A stretch of DNA of 64,000 bases from Scleroderma bovista (GCA_037178675.1 JAYMGJ010000119.1:124001-188000); one strand, 5' to 3'. Positions 33,243 to 44,390 are shown, counted from the stretch's first letter. Notes: generated from the sequence alone by a model not told the origin. Made by a program: numbers and translations.

Positions 33243-33915
33243 ATGCAAGCCCACCCATCAGTGAGAACTTTCTAAACGTCCCACCCACACATTCTCACCT
33301 CCCCATTCATCTGTCTATCCATCAGTATCCCGAACTGAACCGCTTCCTTGCCAAGTACCCCAAATCGTCCAACGCCCTCTTCCAGACCTTCAACGATTTA
33401 ACACTAGGTATATCTTGTTCCTTGCGATGATACGTCCCTCGTACACCAATAACGCTCACTTCGCATGACGTGTCGCAGCACAGAGATGGACGAACGTCGA
33501 GCTCATTGACTTGTTCGAGTGCCAGCGGGCCGCTATCAAAGGACTCCGGCCTTCCTCTGTGCGTATCCATCCAGTGTATGCACCTCTATCTTATAAACTA
33601 ATGAGTAACGGTGTGTATAGGATAACGCAGACCCCCCGACCACATGCGTTGTCGTCCCGTGTCCTCTTGCCGAACCGATCAGTACATCCTGGTGCGTATC
33701 TGTATCCGTTCTGCGTTGACGTATGGTGTCATACCGTCCTCACCCGCATATATGTACTGGTCTACTCTTGGTAATTACCGACCGACAGGCTTAGGGCTGC
33801 GTTCGCGGATTTGAGGGAGATCGCGCAAAAAGAGATATTCGTGGCCATCTGCGCCGACGACTCCTCTACCGTGTACTACAAGATCAGCAAGGGTATCGTG
33901 AAACCGTCCGTCTAA
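33243..33915 (+). CDS. SEN15: tRNA-splicing endonuclease subunit Sen15
   Basis: Sen15 is a structural subunit of the heterotetrameric endonuclease that removes introns from pre-tRNAs. Five exons, 33243-33260, 33326-33407, 33479-33558, 33621-33691 and 33789-33915, join to 125 aa. No single exon is long enough to stand out as an ORF. The protein starts MQAHPSYPELNRFLAKYP, then LFQTFNDLTLAQRWTNVELI, AIKGLRPSS and TTCVVVPCPLAEPIS. It ends in the Sen15 hallmark FVAICADDSSTVYYKISKGI. The 18-nt first exon codes for six residues and supplies the start. Family identity rests on the STVYYkisxG ending and overall length. Confidence 0.88.
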
Positions 33916-34213
33916 CTGCGGCGGATCCGTCCGTCGTCTCAAGGGACATGATAGACATCATCTCGATGAGCAGCAATCCTAGCTGCGACGTGCACAACAG
34001 GTGTCCTGTTCCACCTACTATCATGTATTCTACAGCCTACAGCTGCAGAACAAACATCAGTTATGCAAAATTATTGTAATCATGCTCATGGTAATGCTTT
34101 ACAGGTAGAAGCGATGATGGTGGTACAGAGACGTATATGCATTTAAAAGCAAGCGATGCTAGTTTGTAGCCCTCAAAGCTCGTATTCCCCTCGACCTCGA
34201 CCTCGTTATATGT

Positions 34214-36785
34214 TCAATGCGCGATAGACCGTTCACCTTTGTTGATACCTGTCTCACGCAGGAGCAATACGAATGCCGTGGCGAAAATGTATACCACGAT
34301 ACTGCAGTATACGAGAAATGAAGGATTGATGACGAGGAGAGCGCCTCCCAGGAGCGGTCCGATCATCCCGCCACTACGTGGTTATCGGTAAGCTGCATGT
34401 AACCAGGTAATGAAACAATACGTACACCCTGGAAAGGGCGCTTGCCATTCCGCAGGCCGTTCCGCGGACTTCGGTCCCAAAGATCTCGGGCGTCCACCTT
34501 CAAAGTACGCATGTATTTAGTCTTCCGTTTATGGGGTGATTTGGTAGAAGCACTCACCCGTACAATACGGCATACATCGTCTGTTCGTGTTAGCGGGATC
34601 AGCACAGTGAAGGATCTGAGGAAATGTATGCTGACCGTCGAGGACATACTGATGCCTAGGGAGCTCATCCGAATTAATAGTGGGCCTCTGACTTGCACGA
34701 ACATGAAACAAGACATGGCGGTGAGCGCCGTCATTGCGGCAAGTGACCCCCTACGCCCCAACGGACCTTCCACCATATACGCTCCAAGCTAAATCCCATT
34801 GTGTCAGTACGGAAAGATCAGTCATGAAAAGACGTACAATGGGCCCCGGACATCCACCCAAAGTGAAGATCACCACGTCCCACAGGTTGTCTTCTAGTGA
34901 CCTCGGGGCTCCATCTCCCGAAGATGTCAATTCCAATAGTTTGGGGAAGTAGACGTTAAATATCGTATAAGCTGGATGAGCGACAGATGAGTAGGGGGAA
35001 TCATCGTGCCATAACTTCCCTCGCTCACCTAAAGAGATAAATAACCATATTCCCCAGACTAGGATCGTTGTCGCGAACCATTCGGGGCTCAGTACCTTCC
35101 GGAATCGATCCGTCCATCGTGTAAGTTTCCCTCCAAGTCGTTTCTCAATTTCTTCGACGACAATCGACGACCTTCGCGATCCAGATCGTCTTTCAGGGGG
35201 ATATGACGATAGAGCCCGTCTCCACTTTGCTTCCGTATTCGCCGATCCTATCCGCCCGCCCACTCTCCTGGAGGATACTTCCTCATGTTGGACATTAGGC
35301 AAATATGGCGGGGTCTCTTCGACGGGTGTGGTGAACGAATGGCTGTCGAGTGAGTTGGGCGATTCATCTGTCGCTCGATATCCCTTCATCGCTTCTTCTC
35401 CAGCTGGTTGAACAGGAGTCCCCCCATTCGCTGTCGGAGAAGTGTCCCCGCCTGCACTAGCATCGAACAGGATCGTGGTGGGTGGATGGGACGAAGCTTC
35501 AGGCACTGCCAATGGCGACAAGAACGGAGCACGTTCGCCTGAGGATGCGAATCCATTCGTTTCAGGGGCTGGATCGGGAGGACGACGGTCACAGACGTCT
35601 TCTATCTCGAGCAAGATCTCAGAGCCGTTAAAGCGCGAGATCAACTGGAGGTTCTCTAATGCTTCTTGGTGTCGCCCTGCATGAACGAGGTACCGCGGAG
35701 ATTCGTGCAGGCGGAAGAAGAGTATTCGAGCAAGGAACATGCATAAGGTCTGGGACAAAACGGTCAGCGGCAATGTCGACGGAGAGTAAACACATGCATA
35801 CGATGAGTGAAAGGCTGACAAACATATACTGCCATCCCTTATTGTCAGTGGAAATATCACATGGTTGATTCGGTAAGCAAGAGTGTTTGGGGATCATGAG
35901 AAGGCCAACGAATGCAGAGAGGACGGAGCCAAAGGAGAAGAAGACCGAGAGTGCGGTAACCAAATACTGCTTATCGCCGGGCATGTGTTCTAACAACAGT
36001 GTACCATCTGTTGGCATTGATCCCTTTCCAGGAAGTTCAGCAATCACGTCAGATTGAGTCAGAATAGCGGAATAGCTTACACCAACTGCGCTTCCAAGGA
36101 AGAATTGCAGAGCACAAAGCATCCAGAATGAACGTGAAAAGGACGCCAGCATTCCGAACAGTGAGGTAAAAAAGAGAGTAGCATTAAATGCTGCACTGCG
36201 ACCGATAATATCTGAGCACGTCCCCCATCCGACAGCTCCTATCATCATGCCAGCAAACATGGATGATGACAGAGCCCCAATGAGGCTGTCCGGAACTACA
36301 GAGACGAGGTGAAGGTAATGAGGTTGATCCAGGTAGTTAAGATACCTGAAAAGTGTTGCTGCACCCTTGGAAGGACGATTGCCATGGCTTGGATCCACAT
36401 CTAGACAACATGTGAGGGGTGTACCGTACATAGCATATAAAATCCACTCACATTGTCGGCAAGCCATCCTGCATGGGATGAAATTTTCAGTTCAGAATCG
36501 TGTCAGTGGTGACCTCAACTGAGGAAGGCATCGGGCAATGACAATGGGATGGGGCGGCCAAAGTCGAACGACAATACTCACCAAAACCACAGAGCGATAA
36601 AAGTCTCCACTGATAACTCCCTGGAATACCTTGCGTCAGTCCAGAAAAAAAAACGGCGTGGGGGGTGACGCACCCATCCCGATGCGGTCTATAGTTTTGT
36701 CTAGCGGTGTTCTGCCGTCGAACTGTATCTCCTCGAAAATCGTGGCTTCTTCGACGTCGTCCTCGTCGACGTAGCTGTAATCCAT
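34214..36785 (-). CDS. Major facilitator superfamily transporter (SV2/sugar-transporter-like)
   Basis: This is a multi-helix secondary transporter with a short acidic N-terminus (MDYSYVDEDDVEEATIFEEI) and the entry motif RTPLDKTIDRIGMGSYQW. Small exons at 36582-36620 and 36452-36468 (17 nt) complete CGFGWLADN and lead to MWIQAMAIVLPRVQQHF. The first half shows GMMIGAVGWGTCSDIIGR, the MFS loop 2-3 motif. A long hydrophilic central loop with an EIEKRLGGKLTRWTDRF helix follows, then the C-terminal helices and a final GGALLVINPSFLVYC and GINKGERSIAH stop. The substrate is unknown. No lesion was seen. Confidence 0.85.
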
Positions 36786-37082
36786 GGTGGTCGAGACCGA
36801 AAATTTGGAGGGCGGCTGTTGCTGGTAATAATTATGCAGGGGGTCTTCGGCCCTGTCCTTATAAATATGCCAAGAACGCCCAAGCTTCCTAATCGGAATT
36901 GGATGCTCGCCACAGCCAACTCAATCGTCTGTGGTCGGGTCCAGAGGCCCAGAGAGGGTTACAACAGCAAGAAGGGCCGAGGAACGATCCAACTAACCAT
37001 ACATACAGTAATTACTTATCTACACAAATGAAACAGGCGCCAGGCATACGTAAAGTTGCTCGTCTAACTTTACTTGCTCCAC

Positions 37083-38028
37083 TCAAGCACTGTAGGGAGG
37101 AAGCTCCTCTTGGTTTCTTTCCGTCAGCTGACCAACATGACGGTCCAGTTTCCAATCCCACTCGTTTCCGGGCAGCCACCTAAAGGTGTCTCCACCGAAG
37201 TTCACCGTGAACTCAGTAGCGCCTGACACGCCCACCGCAGCGTAAACATCGTACTTCTGAGGGGGAAGGTATATCCCCCTGAAAGCATCCGGGAGACGGC
37301 GACCTTGGTACGTGAAGAATATGGCACCAGTGTAGAATTCATATCCACATCCCACGACGTCGCCTCTGCTAACCTTGATCCCCTTGGCGTAATCACGACC
37401 CCCATATGGATCTTCAAAGAATTTGCGGAGATCGTCCAAATGGAGAGCAGCACTGAGTCTGTTCCAACCCGGCAGCCTGAAGGGGGGATACGGCCGGCAT
37501 GCAGTTCCTATCAGACCAATGACTATATCAGTAGAGAGTAAAGATGGCCCCAAAATGATGAATTGCACCTATTGCGATTATACTATCATAACCCTCCATT
37601 TCCCGAACCGTGATTTCGTAGTAAACACCCCCGGTGAGGGGAATATGGTATTGGCCCGCTACGATAGGTAGGTTGCTCAGCAGACAGCAATCATCTTGAT
37701 CACCACGTGTCTTGACTTTTGTCACAAGTCCCCCGTTCTGCATCTCGACCTGGTTGTTGACTGTGCCCACGAAGAGGCCCGGTGGTACCAGACCCCACAC
37801 TGCACTACCCCGTGTCTGGATGTCATCGACAACTCTCGAGTCTAGTAACCTCGGCTGTTCAAGGGGGCGTTCAGAACAGAATCGCTTTGCGGCTTCGAAA
37901 TGAGCTTCGCTTGCTTCGTTCCTGAGGCCATGTCGGTAAGACTTCTCAGGTGCAGGCGTCCATGCTGGGGGGGCCTCAGAGGGCGATTCGCCGTGGTGGC
38001 GATGGTGGTGGACATTGTAGAACATCAT
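37083..38028 (-). CDS. SPRY-domain protein, SSH4/EAR1-like
   Basis: Proteins of this type serve as adaptors that bring Rsp5-type ubiquitin ligases to membrane cargo in yeast. That role is inferred here from the SPRY domain. Two exons, 37569-38028 and 37083-37507, give 294 aa. The N-terminal third is charged and variable. The SPRY core runs LPIVAGQYHIPLTGGVYYEI, TVREMEGYDSIIAIGTACRP, RLPGWNRLSAALHLDD, GDVVGCGYEF, GAIFFTYQGRRLPDAFRG and VNFGGDTFRW. No transmembrane helix is visible at the N-terminus, unlike yeast Ssh4/Ear1, so the membrane-adaptor role is uncertain. The start is at 38028 because an in-frame stop lies just upstream. Confidence 0.8.
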
Positions 38029-38165
38029 CGTTCTGCGATTAGAGATTAGCCCCAAATTAGGGGACATATGATAGTCAAGCCTCACGTGACAGTTATAGCG
38101 GATCAAAACACCGCGGCGTTTCTTGTCTTCTTCAATCGAGTTTGTCTTGGACTGTCTCGCTGACG
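38029..38165. promoter_or_regulatory. Short divergent promoter
   Basis: 137 bp separate the starts of the SPRY gene (minus) and the lysine-rich hypothetical gene (plus). Both must be transcribed from it. No TATA box is evident. Confidence 0.4.
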
Positions 38166-38839
38166 ATGTCCGTGACGCCCTCAGCCAGTTCTCGATATGC
38201 CTCGCCAGCCCCTCCATTGGCATCTCCATCGACCACCACAGCCACAGCCAGTCCCAAGCCAGTCCTGTCAAAGCAGAAACCTGTGAATGTCTTTTCCAAT
38301 GACGGCTCGTTCTTGAAACGGTTCCAGCGGCCTAAAATGGTGAGAATACAACTTCTTTTCCTTAAACCGATGTTCCGATGACCCTCGTATAGGAAGACGA
38401 AGAGAAACGCAAAGCTGAGGAAGCGCTCACAAGGTTCGCTATTTTCCCACATTTCAATTTTCTCTCGCTCATTTCTGCTCTCATTTCCGTCTCTCCAGGA
38501 AGAGGCAGTTTGCCGATAGATTTGTTAGTTATTTCCCGCGAACCGCTCTCGCAACGTCCATCTAACTCGCATGTTTATGCGCATAGAAAACCCGGGGCAA
38601 GCGTCCTCTCCCTCCGCCTGATACATCACCTGCAGTGACAACTATAGATGCAAAAGAAAGTCCAGCAAAAAAACCGAAACTTGATGAAGCCCCCTTGCCG
38701 CTCGGTGAGTTGTTGTACGCTGCTTGCTTTGACACCTTATCACCGTGTTTTTGCAGCAAATTATCAAAAGGAAGTACGTAATCAGCAAGGTTGGATTCTC
38801 AAGGACAGGGATACCGGTGTTCGCTCCTTGGTCAAGTAG
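38166..38839 (+). CDS. Conserved-looking lysine-rich hypothetical protein
   Basis: Five exons, 38166-38339, 38393-38433, 38499-38523, 38587-38704 and 38757-38839, join to 146 aa. The N-terminus is Ser/Pro/Thr-rich (SPAPPLASPSTTTATASPKP). A charged helix follows (VNVFSNDGSFLKRFQRPK then EDEEKRKAEEALTRKRQF). There is a basic, probably nuclear stretch (TRGKRPLPPPD, SPAKKPKLDEAP), and the C-terminus is ANYQKEVRNQQGW...DTGVRSLVK. I believe similar short proteins occur in other agaricomycetes, but I cannot name a function. Five consistent splice junctions make a chance ORF very unlikely. Confidence 0.72.
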
Positions 38840-38934
38840 ATTCGCATACATGGACTTCCCTTGGGTGAGTGTTGAACCATTCCTTTCACTGATCAGAGGT
38901 CACTACTAACTGTTTAGCTAAAGGGTAGAAACGT

Positions 38935-39074
38935 TGGGATAGTGCGATGTGTCGTCGTCGTCGTCGTCGTCGTAGTGATGCTCTACATGTCCGTCTGTGC
39001 TCGTGCTCTACCGCTGCTGACTAAGCCTGTCACCTGACTGCTCCTCCGCCCCTACCCTGGGCCTCCCTACTACA
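38935..39074 (-). repeat. 3' LTR of gypsy element
   Basis: 140 bp, identical to 45050-45189. It contains an uninterrupted GTC triplet run at about 38951-38973. It also carries the stop codon of the gag-pol frame at 39030. Confidence 0.93.
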
Positions 39075-42000
39075 TGTGCCCCCCTTAAAAATGACGACGT
39101 CCGCGTCGTCTGCAACCCCACAGTCCGTATGTTCTTCGGCCTCGATCTGCCCCACTGTGCTATATCTCTCCACTGAGCCCCCCTCTTTTGCTGTGCCATA
39201 GGTACTGTCTTCGTCATCCCTGGATTTTCCGTCTAATCCGTCCGATCTCCCCGTCTCCATTTCTATTTCATCGTCTGTGTTTTCGTCGTCTTGTCCGCCC
39301 GTTTCCCCTCCTATATCTGATTCTTCATCGTCTCCTTTATCTCGTTCCCTTGTCTTCCTTCTTATTTCCTTCTCCCTTAAGCTTTCCATATACTTCAATT
39401 GGTCGTCATATAGACTTGTGCCTTCTCGTGGTATGAACGCCCGCAGGCGCCGTGAGCTGAACATGCCTGGGACTGGCGTGCCTGTCAGCGCTTCTAGCCT
39501 ATATGAGTTTCTCAGTCGCATCGTGACTCTGTACGGGCGAGACCACTTAGGTAGTAGTTTCCTTTCTGTTTTGAAGGTGTAGTCTAGGTCGCTCCTGTAT
39601 ACCTGCACGAGTTGGCCTTGTGTAAACACTACTTCCGTTTGCTGGCGCTTCAATAGACGGCGGTCGAATGCTGTCTTCCGCTTGATGGCATGTCGTACCG
39701 CTTCGTCATAGCCGTCTAAGCGTTGTTGTGCTGCGTATGCCATATGTGTTGCTGCATCAATGGGTGCTAGCTCTGTTGTGCTGTGTGTCAGTTCCGTGCA
39801 CTTGGTATCAACCACCAAACCTAGTAATAGTTCCTTGGGCGTGAACTTGAGAGATGGTAGGAGGCGGTTGTTTAAGGCATGGACTGCATCATCTAAATGG
39901 TCCGGCCATGTTCTTGGCAGCTTTTCCCAATCATCGTCAGTTGCGTTGTCTTCGCCAACATTGGGGGCGCACAGTCGCTTCAGTACATGAAGAAGTAACT
40001 TATTTGTGCCTTCTACCAAACCATTAATCCATGGTGAGTATGCCGCTACAATGTGGTGTTTGCAGGACCACTTAGCGCAGTAGGATTTAACAAGTTCATT
40101 ATCAAAGTGTCGGCCCCCGTCTGTCATGAACGTTTCCGTTGCCGTGAAGTTACTGAAGATGCTGTTGAGGCTGTCCACTGTCGTTTTGGCTGTCCCTGCG
40201 GTCTTAAACTTAGTGACCCAGAGATGCTGGGAAAAGGTGTCGAGGAAGAGTCCTAGGGTATGGTATCCCCCCTTGCCCACTGGCATTGATAGGTAGTCAC
40301 CCACGAGTAACTCGAATGGGTGCCGCCTTGTGATGGGTTCTAGTAGCGAGTTTAGTCTAGGTGTGCCGAAGTTTTTGCACTTCGCGCAGGCGTGGATCGC
40401 TTTCATGACGGAGATATCTAGTTTTGGGGAGTAGTACCTGTCCATCAGTGCAATTTTCAGCGCGTCTCTTCCCCAGTGCCCTCCTTCTTCGTGAAGCTGT
40501 ACTGCCTTTTGTTCTGCCTCTTCCCGTGTGATGCACTCCACCTTGTGTCGTGGTCGGACACTGGTTCCGCCGTGGATCCTCCATAGCTTTCCGTGTTGTA
40601 TTAGGTACTGGGTGGCACGGTGTCTTGCCCTTCCACGGTCGCGTATGGGTGTGGTGTTGTCAGTGTTGAGTATTGCGTCGATTACCTCCAGGAACAAAGG
40701 TTCTTGGAGAAAGCGTTCCCGTAGGTGCTGATTCTCTTTAGGTAGCTTGTCAACTGTGAACAAGTCGTTCATGAGCCCCAATCGTGCTTCTGGGTCGGGG
40801 TTAACTGTCCATGTGCTGCCATCGTCGTCCATACGCTCCATATTATCCCATTGTCGGCTCAATCCATCTGCAACTACATTGAGGCGTCCTGGTACGTGCC
40901 TCACTGCCGTGATGTTGTGAGCTATTATTCCGTCTCTCCATCTGGCATGCGCCGCTGAAACGTTATCGTTTGATAGGACGTCTCTGAGAGCCTGACAGTC
41001 CGTCTCTATTTCAACTGGGAAGCCCCAAATGATGTCGGAAAAATGATCTAAACCAAACTTTAGTGCGGCGAACTCTAACAGGAAGGGTTTGTAGTTCCGC
41101 TCAGCTGCAGAAGTTCGTTTGGAAGCGAACGCGATAGGTACAATCCGCTCGACTGGTTTGCCGTTTGGCGTCTTCGTCTGGACCTTCTGTGTGAGGACTG
41201 CCCCAAATCCTTCCTGGCAACCATCCGTTGTTACAATGAAAGGTGTTCCATCATATCTTGGTGCATGTAGCGCTGGCTGGCGTGTTAGGGCCACCTTTAA
41301 GTTTATGAACGCTTCGGTGTGTTTCTGTTCCCATCTACCTGGTAGTTTATGGTTAGTCATTGCTCTGCGGTACGTGGTTTTGGACACCGGTTTAGGTATG
41401 TCAACCTGCTTTATCAGGTCTCGTAACGGTCCTTCTATTTTTGAGTAGCCTTTAATAAGGTCACGGAAGTGGCCTGTGAGTCCTAAGAACGATAATAAAT
41501 TCAGCGCATTATCGGGCTGTTTCCAATTAACGACCGCCGATAACTTAGCCAAGTCTGGCTGTACTCCTTGTGGTCCTACTGTAGCCCCTGCGAACGTTGT
41601 TTCTGTCATGAATATTCGGCACTTCGTCGGTGACAATGACAGTTTGTGCTCTCTGCATCGTTGAAAGACCTGTCTGAGTTTAGATACCATACCAGTGAAT
41701 GTGTCATCTGTACACCCGCCGTCGTCCACGAATAGTTCCATGGTGTCATTAGTGAGGATGTCGTGTAGTCGTCTCGTTACTGTGGCCGAAAATACCGTAG
41801 GTGCTCCTGTCCAGCCCATAGCCATCCTTTTGTACCACAGGTAGCCTCTTCCGTCTACGAAGAACGTGAAGTATGGGCGCCACCTGTCTGGGATTTCGAT
41901 GGCATAGAATCCAGATGCGAAATCGAACACAGACACGTATCGGTGGCCACTTAGTCGCTGTTGTTTCGCGCGAATGTCGCCTTGGAACATTGGTGGTATT

Positions 42001-44390
42001 TGTGTGACTTTGTTCAGTTCCGCAAAATTCTGCGTTACTCTCCACTTTGGTGGCTCTTTTGGTGTTTGTGTTGGTATTCGGCATGGCTCGGTCCTGTCGC
42101 GCTGGCTCTCGAAGGGAAGAGGCAGTTTTGCGTCCTCGCATTGCCAGTTTAGTTCATGTTGTAGGTCCGCCAATGTCATGCCTCCGTTGGCATCGTGAAC
42201 TTTCTGTGTTAGTACAGTTGGCGCTACGTGCTTGATGCGGGGTATGTCTGCATGTTCAATGAGGTTAGCCTCGAGCATTTCATCTACCCATTTATTCATG
42301 AACTGCCGTTGCGGTGGATTCATTGGCCGCTGGTGTACTGTAGTTCGGAATGTTGCGTCCTCCGATATGGTTAGGTCCACTTGTGCTTCTGGTATGGGTA
42401 GTACTTCCTTAAGCGAGCATGCAAAGACATCTGCGAACTCTGTTAGTAGTTTCGTCACCTCTTCTCGCTCTTCGGGCGAGATGTCCTTTCCTATCTTGAC
42501 ACTTCGTACTATGTATTCGACTCGTGGTGGTGCGAATGGGTCAGTTTGCCTGGTAAAGATGTCAGCTGGTTTCATGCTGGTTGTTTCCATACTCGTCGTG
42601 GTTTCTGTCGTGTATGTTGTGTCCTGGTTCTTGACTTCGGCTGGGTGTCCTGAAGCGGGATGTGTGGTGTGTGGTGGCCGTTCGTCAAAACGATTGTGTA
42701 GTGTTGTCGTTCCGTTGTTGTTTGAGATTGTGACCTCGTCTGTGCTGTAGTCGTGGTTGGCTCTGAAGGTCTGTAGTAGCGGTTTACCGAACAAGAACGA
42801 CCAGCCACCGCCGCTGTTAAATACTTCGAAGGTTCCAGTAGCTTCGATATTTTCCACGCGTATTGTGCCCGTCCACGTGGCTTCTGATGGGATGATTGTC
42901 CCGTTTGCCATGCGGAGGGCTTGGGTGGAGGGCCGCCACCCTTTTAGTTTGTACTTTGCGGTGCTGAAGACCGAGGAGCACATGGCTCCTGTCATGGCAC
43001 CATCGTCGAAGAGTGCTCGTACGCACGTCTCGGTGCCGTCTGGGTTTTTAAGAGCAATCGGATGTATGAATGGGACAGGTTTCGTGGGGGTACTCGTCGT
43101 GTAGCAGGGCACTGCGTGGGTTGCCGAGTATAGGTCGGAAATATGCAGTTCGTCATATTGGTTGTGCGTGCCGATGGATGCTACGGTAGATACGTCGTGT
43201 ACTGGGCACAGCGACCCGAGTTCGTTTCCCTGCTCGTCTAGGGCTACGAGTCTAACATTGAGTGCAGTATTCCTATTAATAGGTCCAAGAACTCGATTGC
43301 ATAGCGCTCTCCAGGCTATCTCATTGCGGCTGAGACGGGTCATGTCCCCCTCCGTTGTGGGGCAGCTTCTGCTATCGTGGCCATGTGTACCGCAACGGAA
43401 ACATTCTCCTGAGCATATTGTCGCCGTTCCCGGTTTGAGTGGATATGGTGTGTGCTCAGAGATTCGTGTGACTGTCCCGTGCTTCGCAGTCCAGGCTGCT
43501 AGTTGGCTCGTGTACGCTTTTTGGCCATCTTCATCTGCGGGATGCTGGGGGTATGTCTCCAGCGCTTTTCGGACGGCCGCTTTCACTTCCTCCGTGGGTG
43601 GTGCGTACGTTGGCGCACGTCTCTGTCCCTGCTGCAATGCAGAGCGTGTCGCCGAGGTATTGCCCACTCGCCGGGTTGGGCTCGGTGTTTGCTGTGACAC
43701 TGCTACTTGCCCGACCGTTAGGTGTTGGAGCTGTGCTGTGAGGTCTGCAGTTGCCCTATTCGCCGCCTCCACTCTGTGCAGTAGTTTCCGCTCCCTCTCC
43801 TCTTCCTGTTTCTTCCATTCCTCTCTATCTGCCTTTTCCTCCGTCAGTTTCACCGTGTCCACATCCATCACCGCCGTGGTGAATGTTGCCCAGTCAGCAT
43901 ACTCGTTGTCCAATTGCTTCCTGATTACTTTCGGCAGGTTTTTCCTGACTTGGTAGATTAGCGTTGGTCCCGTTTCGATCCCCGCTAGGGTGGCCAGTTC
44001 CATTGCATCCTCTGCCCACTTCACATGCGTCCATTTCCTTTGTTGGTCTATCGTCTTGATTACTCCAACGTCCCCTTCTAGTATTTTGTGTTCGAGTAAT
44101 TCCGTCTGGTACTCTCCCGACGTTTGCTTCGCGCTCCTGCCCGTGGGCCACCTTGTATTGAACGCCGTCACTAAATCATTCCAGCTTGCGGGTTGGTTGG
44201 CCATTAATTCCTGGTACCATTGCTCTGCCGGCGAGCCCGTCCCTAGATAGTTGGACAGTGCCGCCATTTTCTGCACGTCCGTGGCGAGCGGGTTCAGGAA
44301 CATCATGCTCCGGTTGTATGCCTTGATGAAGTCGCCCGCATTCTGTGACCTGGCCCGGTCCCCATAGAACACTGGGACTGTTTCAGCCAT
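39030..44390 (-). CDS. Gag-Pol polyprotein of Ty3/gypsy element
   Basis: One uninterrupted frame holds all domains in gypsy order. The first ATG is at 44390 (MAETVPVFYGD), although the frame is open without ATG back to about 44870. The gag part includes DFIKAYNRSMMF and the zinc knuckle CFRCGTHGHDSRSC. The protease has LFDDGAMTGA. Reverse transcriptase has SVFDFASGFYAIEI and the catalytic LFVDDGG. RNase H has IVTTDGCQEGFGAVL. Integrase has an HHCC finger (HEEGGH, CAKC) and the DDE residues in LLVGDYLS, TFMTDGGRHFD and SPWINGLVEGTN, then a GPY/F-like module (LLPKWSRPYRV). The C-terminus is acidic and no chromodomain was seen. The last 15 codons and the stop lie inside the 3' LTR. Confidence 0.93.
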   Translation of the reverse strand: MAETVPVFYGDRARSQNAGDFIKAYNRSMMFLNPLATDVQKMAALSNYLGTGSPAEQWYQELMANQPASWNDLVTAFNTRWPTGRSAKQTSGEYQTELLEHKILEGDVGVIKTIDQQRKWTHVKWAEDAMELATLAGIETGPTLIYQVRKNLPKVIRKQLDNEYADWATFTTAVMDVDTVKLTEEKADREEWKKQEEERERKLLHRVEAANRATADLTAQLQHLTVGQVAVSQQTPSPTRRVGNTSATRSALQQGQRRAPTYAPPTEEVKAAVRKALETYPQHPADEDGQKAYTSQLAAWTAKHGTVTRISEHTPYPLKPGTATICSGECFRCGTHGHDSRSCPTTEGDMTRLSRNEIAWRALCNRVLGPINRNTALNVRLVALDEQGNELGSLCPVHDVSTVASIGTHNQYDELHISDLYSATHAVPCYTTSTPTKPVPFIHPIALKNPDGTETCVRALFDDGAMTGAMCSSVFSTAKYKLKGWRPSTQALRMANGTIIPSEATWTGTIRVENIEATGTFEVFNSGGGWSFLFGKPLLQTFRANHDYSTDEVTISNNNGTTTLHNRFDERPPHTTHPASGHPAEVKNQDTTYTTETTTSMETTSMKPADIFTRQTDPFAPPRVEYIVRSVKIGKDISPEEREEVTKLLTEFADVFACSLKEVLPIPEAQVDLTISEDATFRTTVHQRPMNPPQRQFMNKWVDEMLEANLIEHADIPRIKHVAPTVLTQKVHDANGGMTLADLQHELNWQCEDAKLPLPFESQRDRTEPCRIPTQTPKEPPKWRVTQNFAELNKVTQIPPMFQGDIRAKQQRLSGHRYVSVFDFASGFYAIEIPDRWRPYFTFFVDGRGYLWYKRMAMGWTGAPTVFSATVTRRLHDILTNDTMELFVDDGGCTDDTFTGMVSKLRQVFQRCREHKLSLSPTKCRIFMTETTFAGATVGPQGVQPDLAKLSAVVNWKQPDNALNLLSFLGLTGHFRDLIKGYSKIEGPLRDLIKQVDIPKPVSKTTYRRAMTNHKLPGRWEQKHTEAFINLKVALTRQPALHAPRYDGTPFIVTTDGCQEGFGAVLTQKVQTKTPNGKPVERIVPIAFASKRTSAAERNYKPFLLEFAALKFGLDHFSDIIWGFPVEIETDCQALRDVLSNDNVSAAHARWRDGIIAHNITAVRHVPGRLNVVADGLSRQWDNMERMDDDGSTWTVNPDPEARLGLMNDLFTVDKLPKENQHLRERFLQEPLFLEVIDAILNTDNTTPIRDRGRARHRATQYLIQHGKLWRIHGGTSVRPRHKVECITREEAEQKAVQLHEEGGHWGRDALKIALMDRYYSPKLDISVMKAIHACAKCKNFGTPRLNSLLEPITRRHPFELLVGDYLSMPVGKGGYHTLGLFLDTFSQHLWVTKFKTAGTAKTTVDSLNSIFSNFTATETFMTDGGRHFDNELVKSYCAKWSCKHHIVAAYSPWINGLVEGTNKLLLHVLKRLCAPNVGEDNATDDDWEKLPRTWPDHLDDAVHALNNRLLPSLKFTPKELLLGLVVDTKCTELTHSTTELAPIDAATHMAYAAQQRLDGYDEAVRHAIKRKTAFDRRLLKRQQTEVVFTQGQLVQVYRSDLDYTFKTERKLLPKWSRPYRVTMRLRNSYRLEALTGTPVPGMFSSRRLRAFIPREGTSLYDDQLKYMESLREKEIRRKTRERDKGDDEESDIGGETGGQDDENTDDEIEMETGRSDGLDGKSRDDEDSTYGTAKEGGSVERYSTVGQIEAEEHTDCGVADDADVVIFKGGTCSREAQGRGGGAVR
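39075..39091 (-). other. Polypurine tract of gypsy element
   Basis: Directly inside the 3' LTR the element strand reads TTTTTAAGGGGGGCACA, a typical plus-strand priming site. Confidence 0.75.

Noticed and set aside
43162..43956. 264-codon plus-strand ORF inside the retrotransposon
   Set aside because: It is the reverse shadow of the gag and protease coding region, whose minus-strand frame has clear domains.
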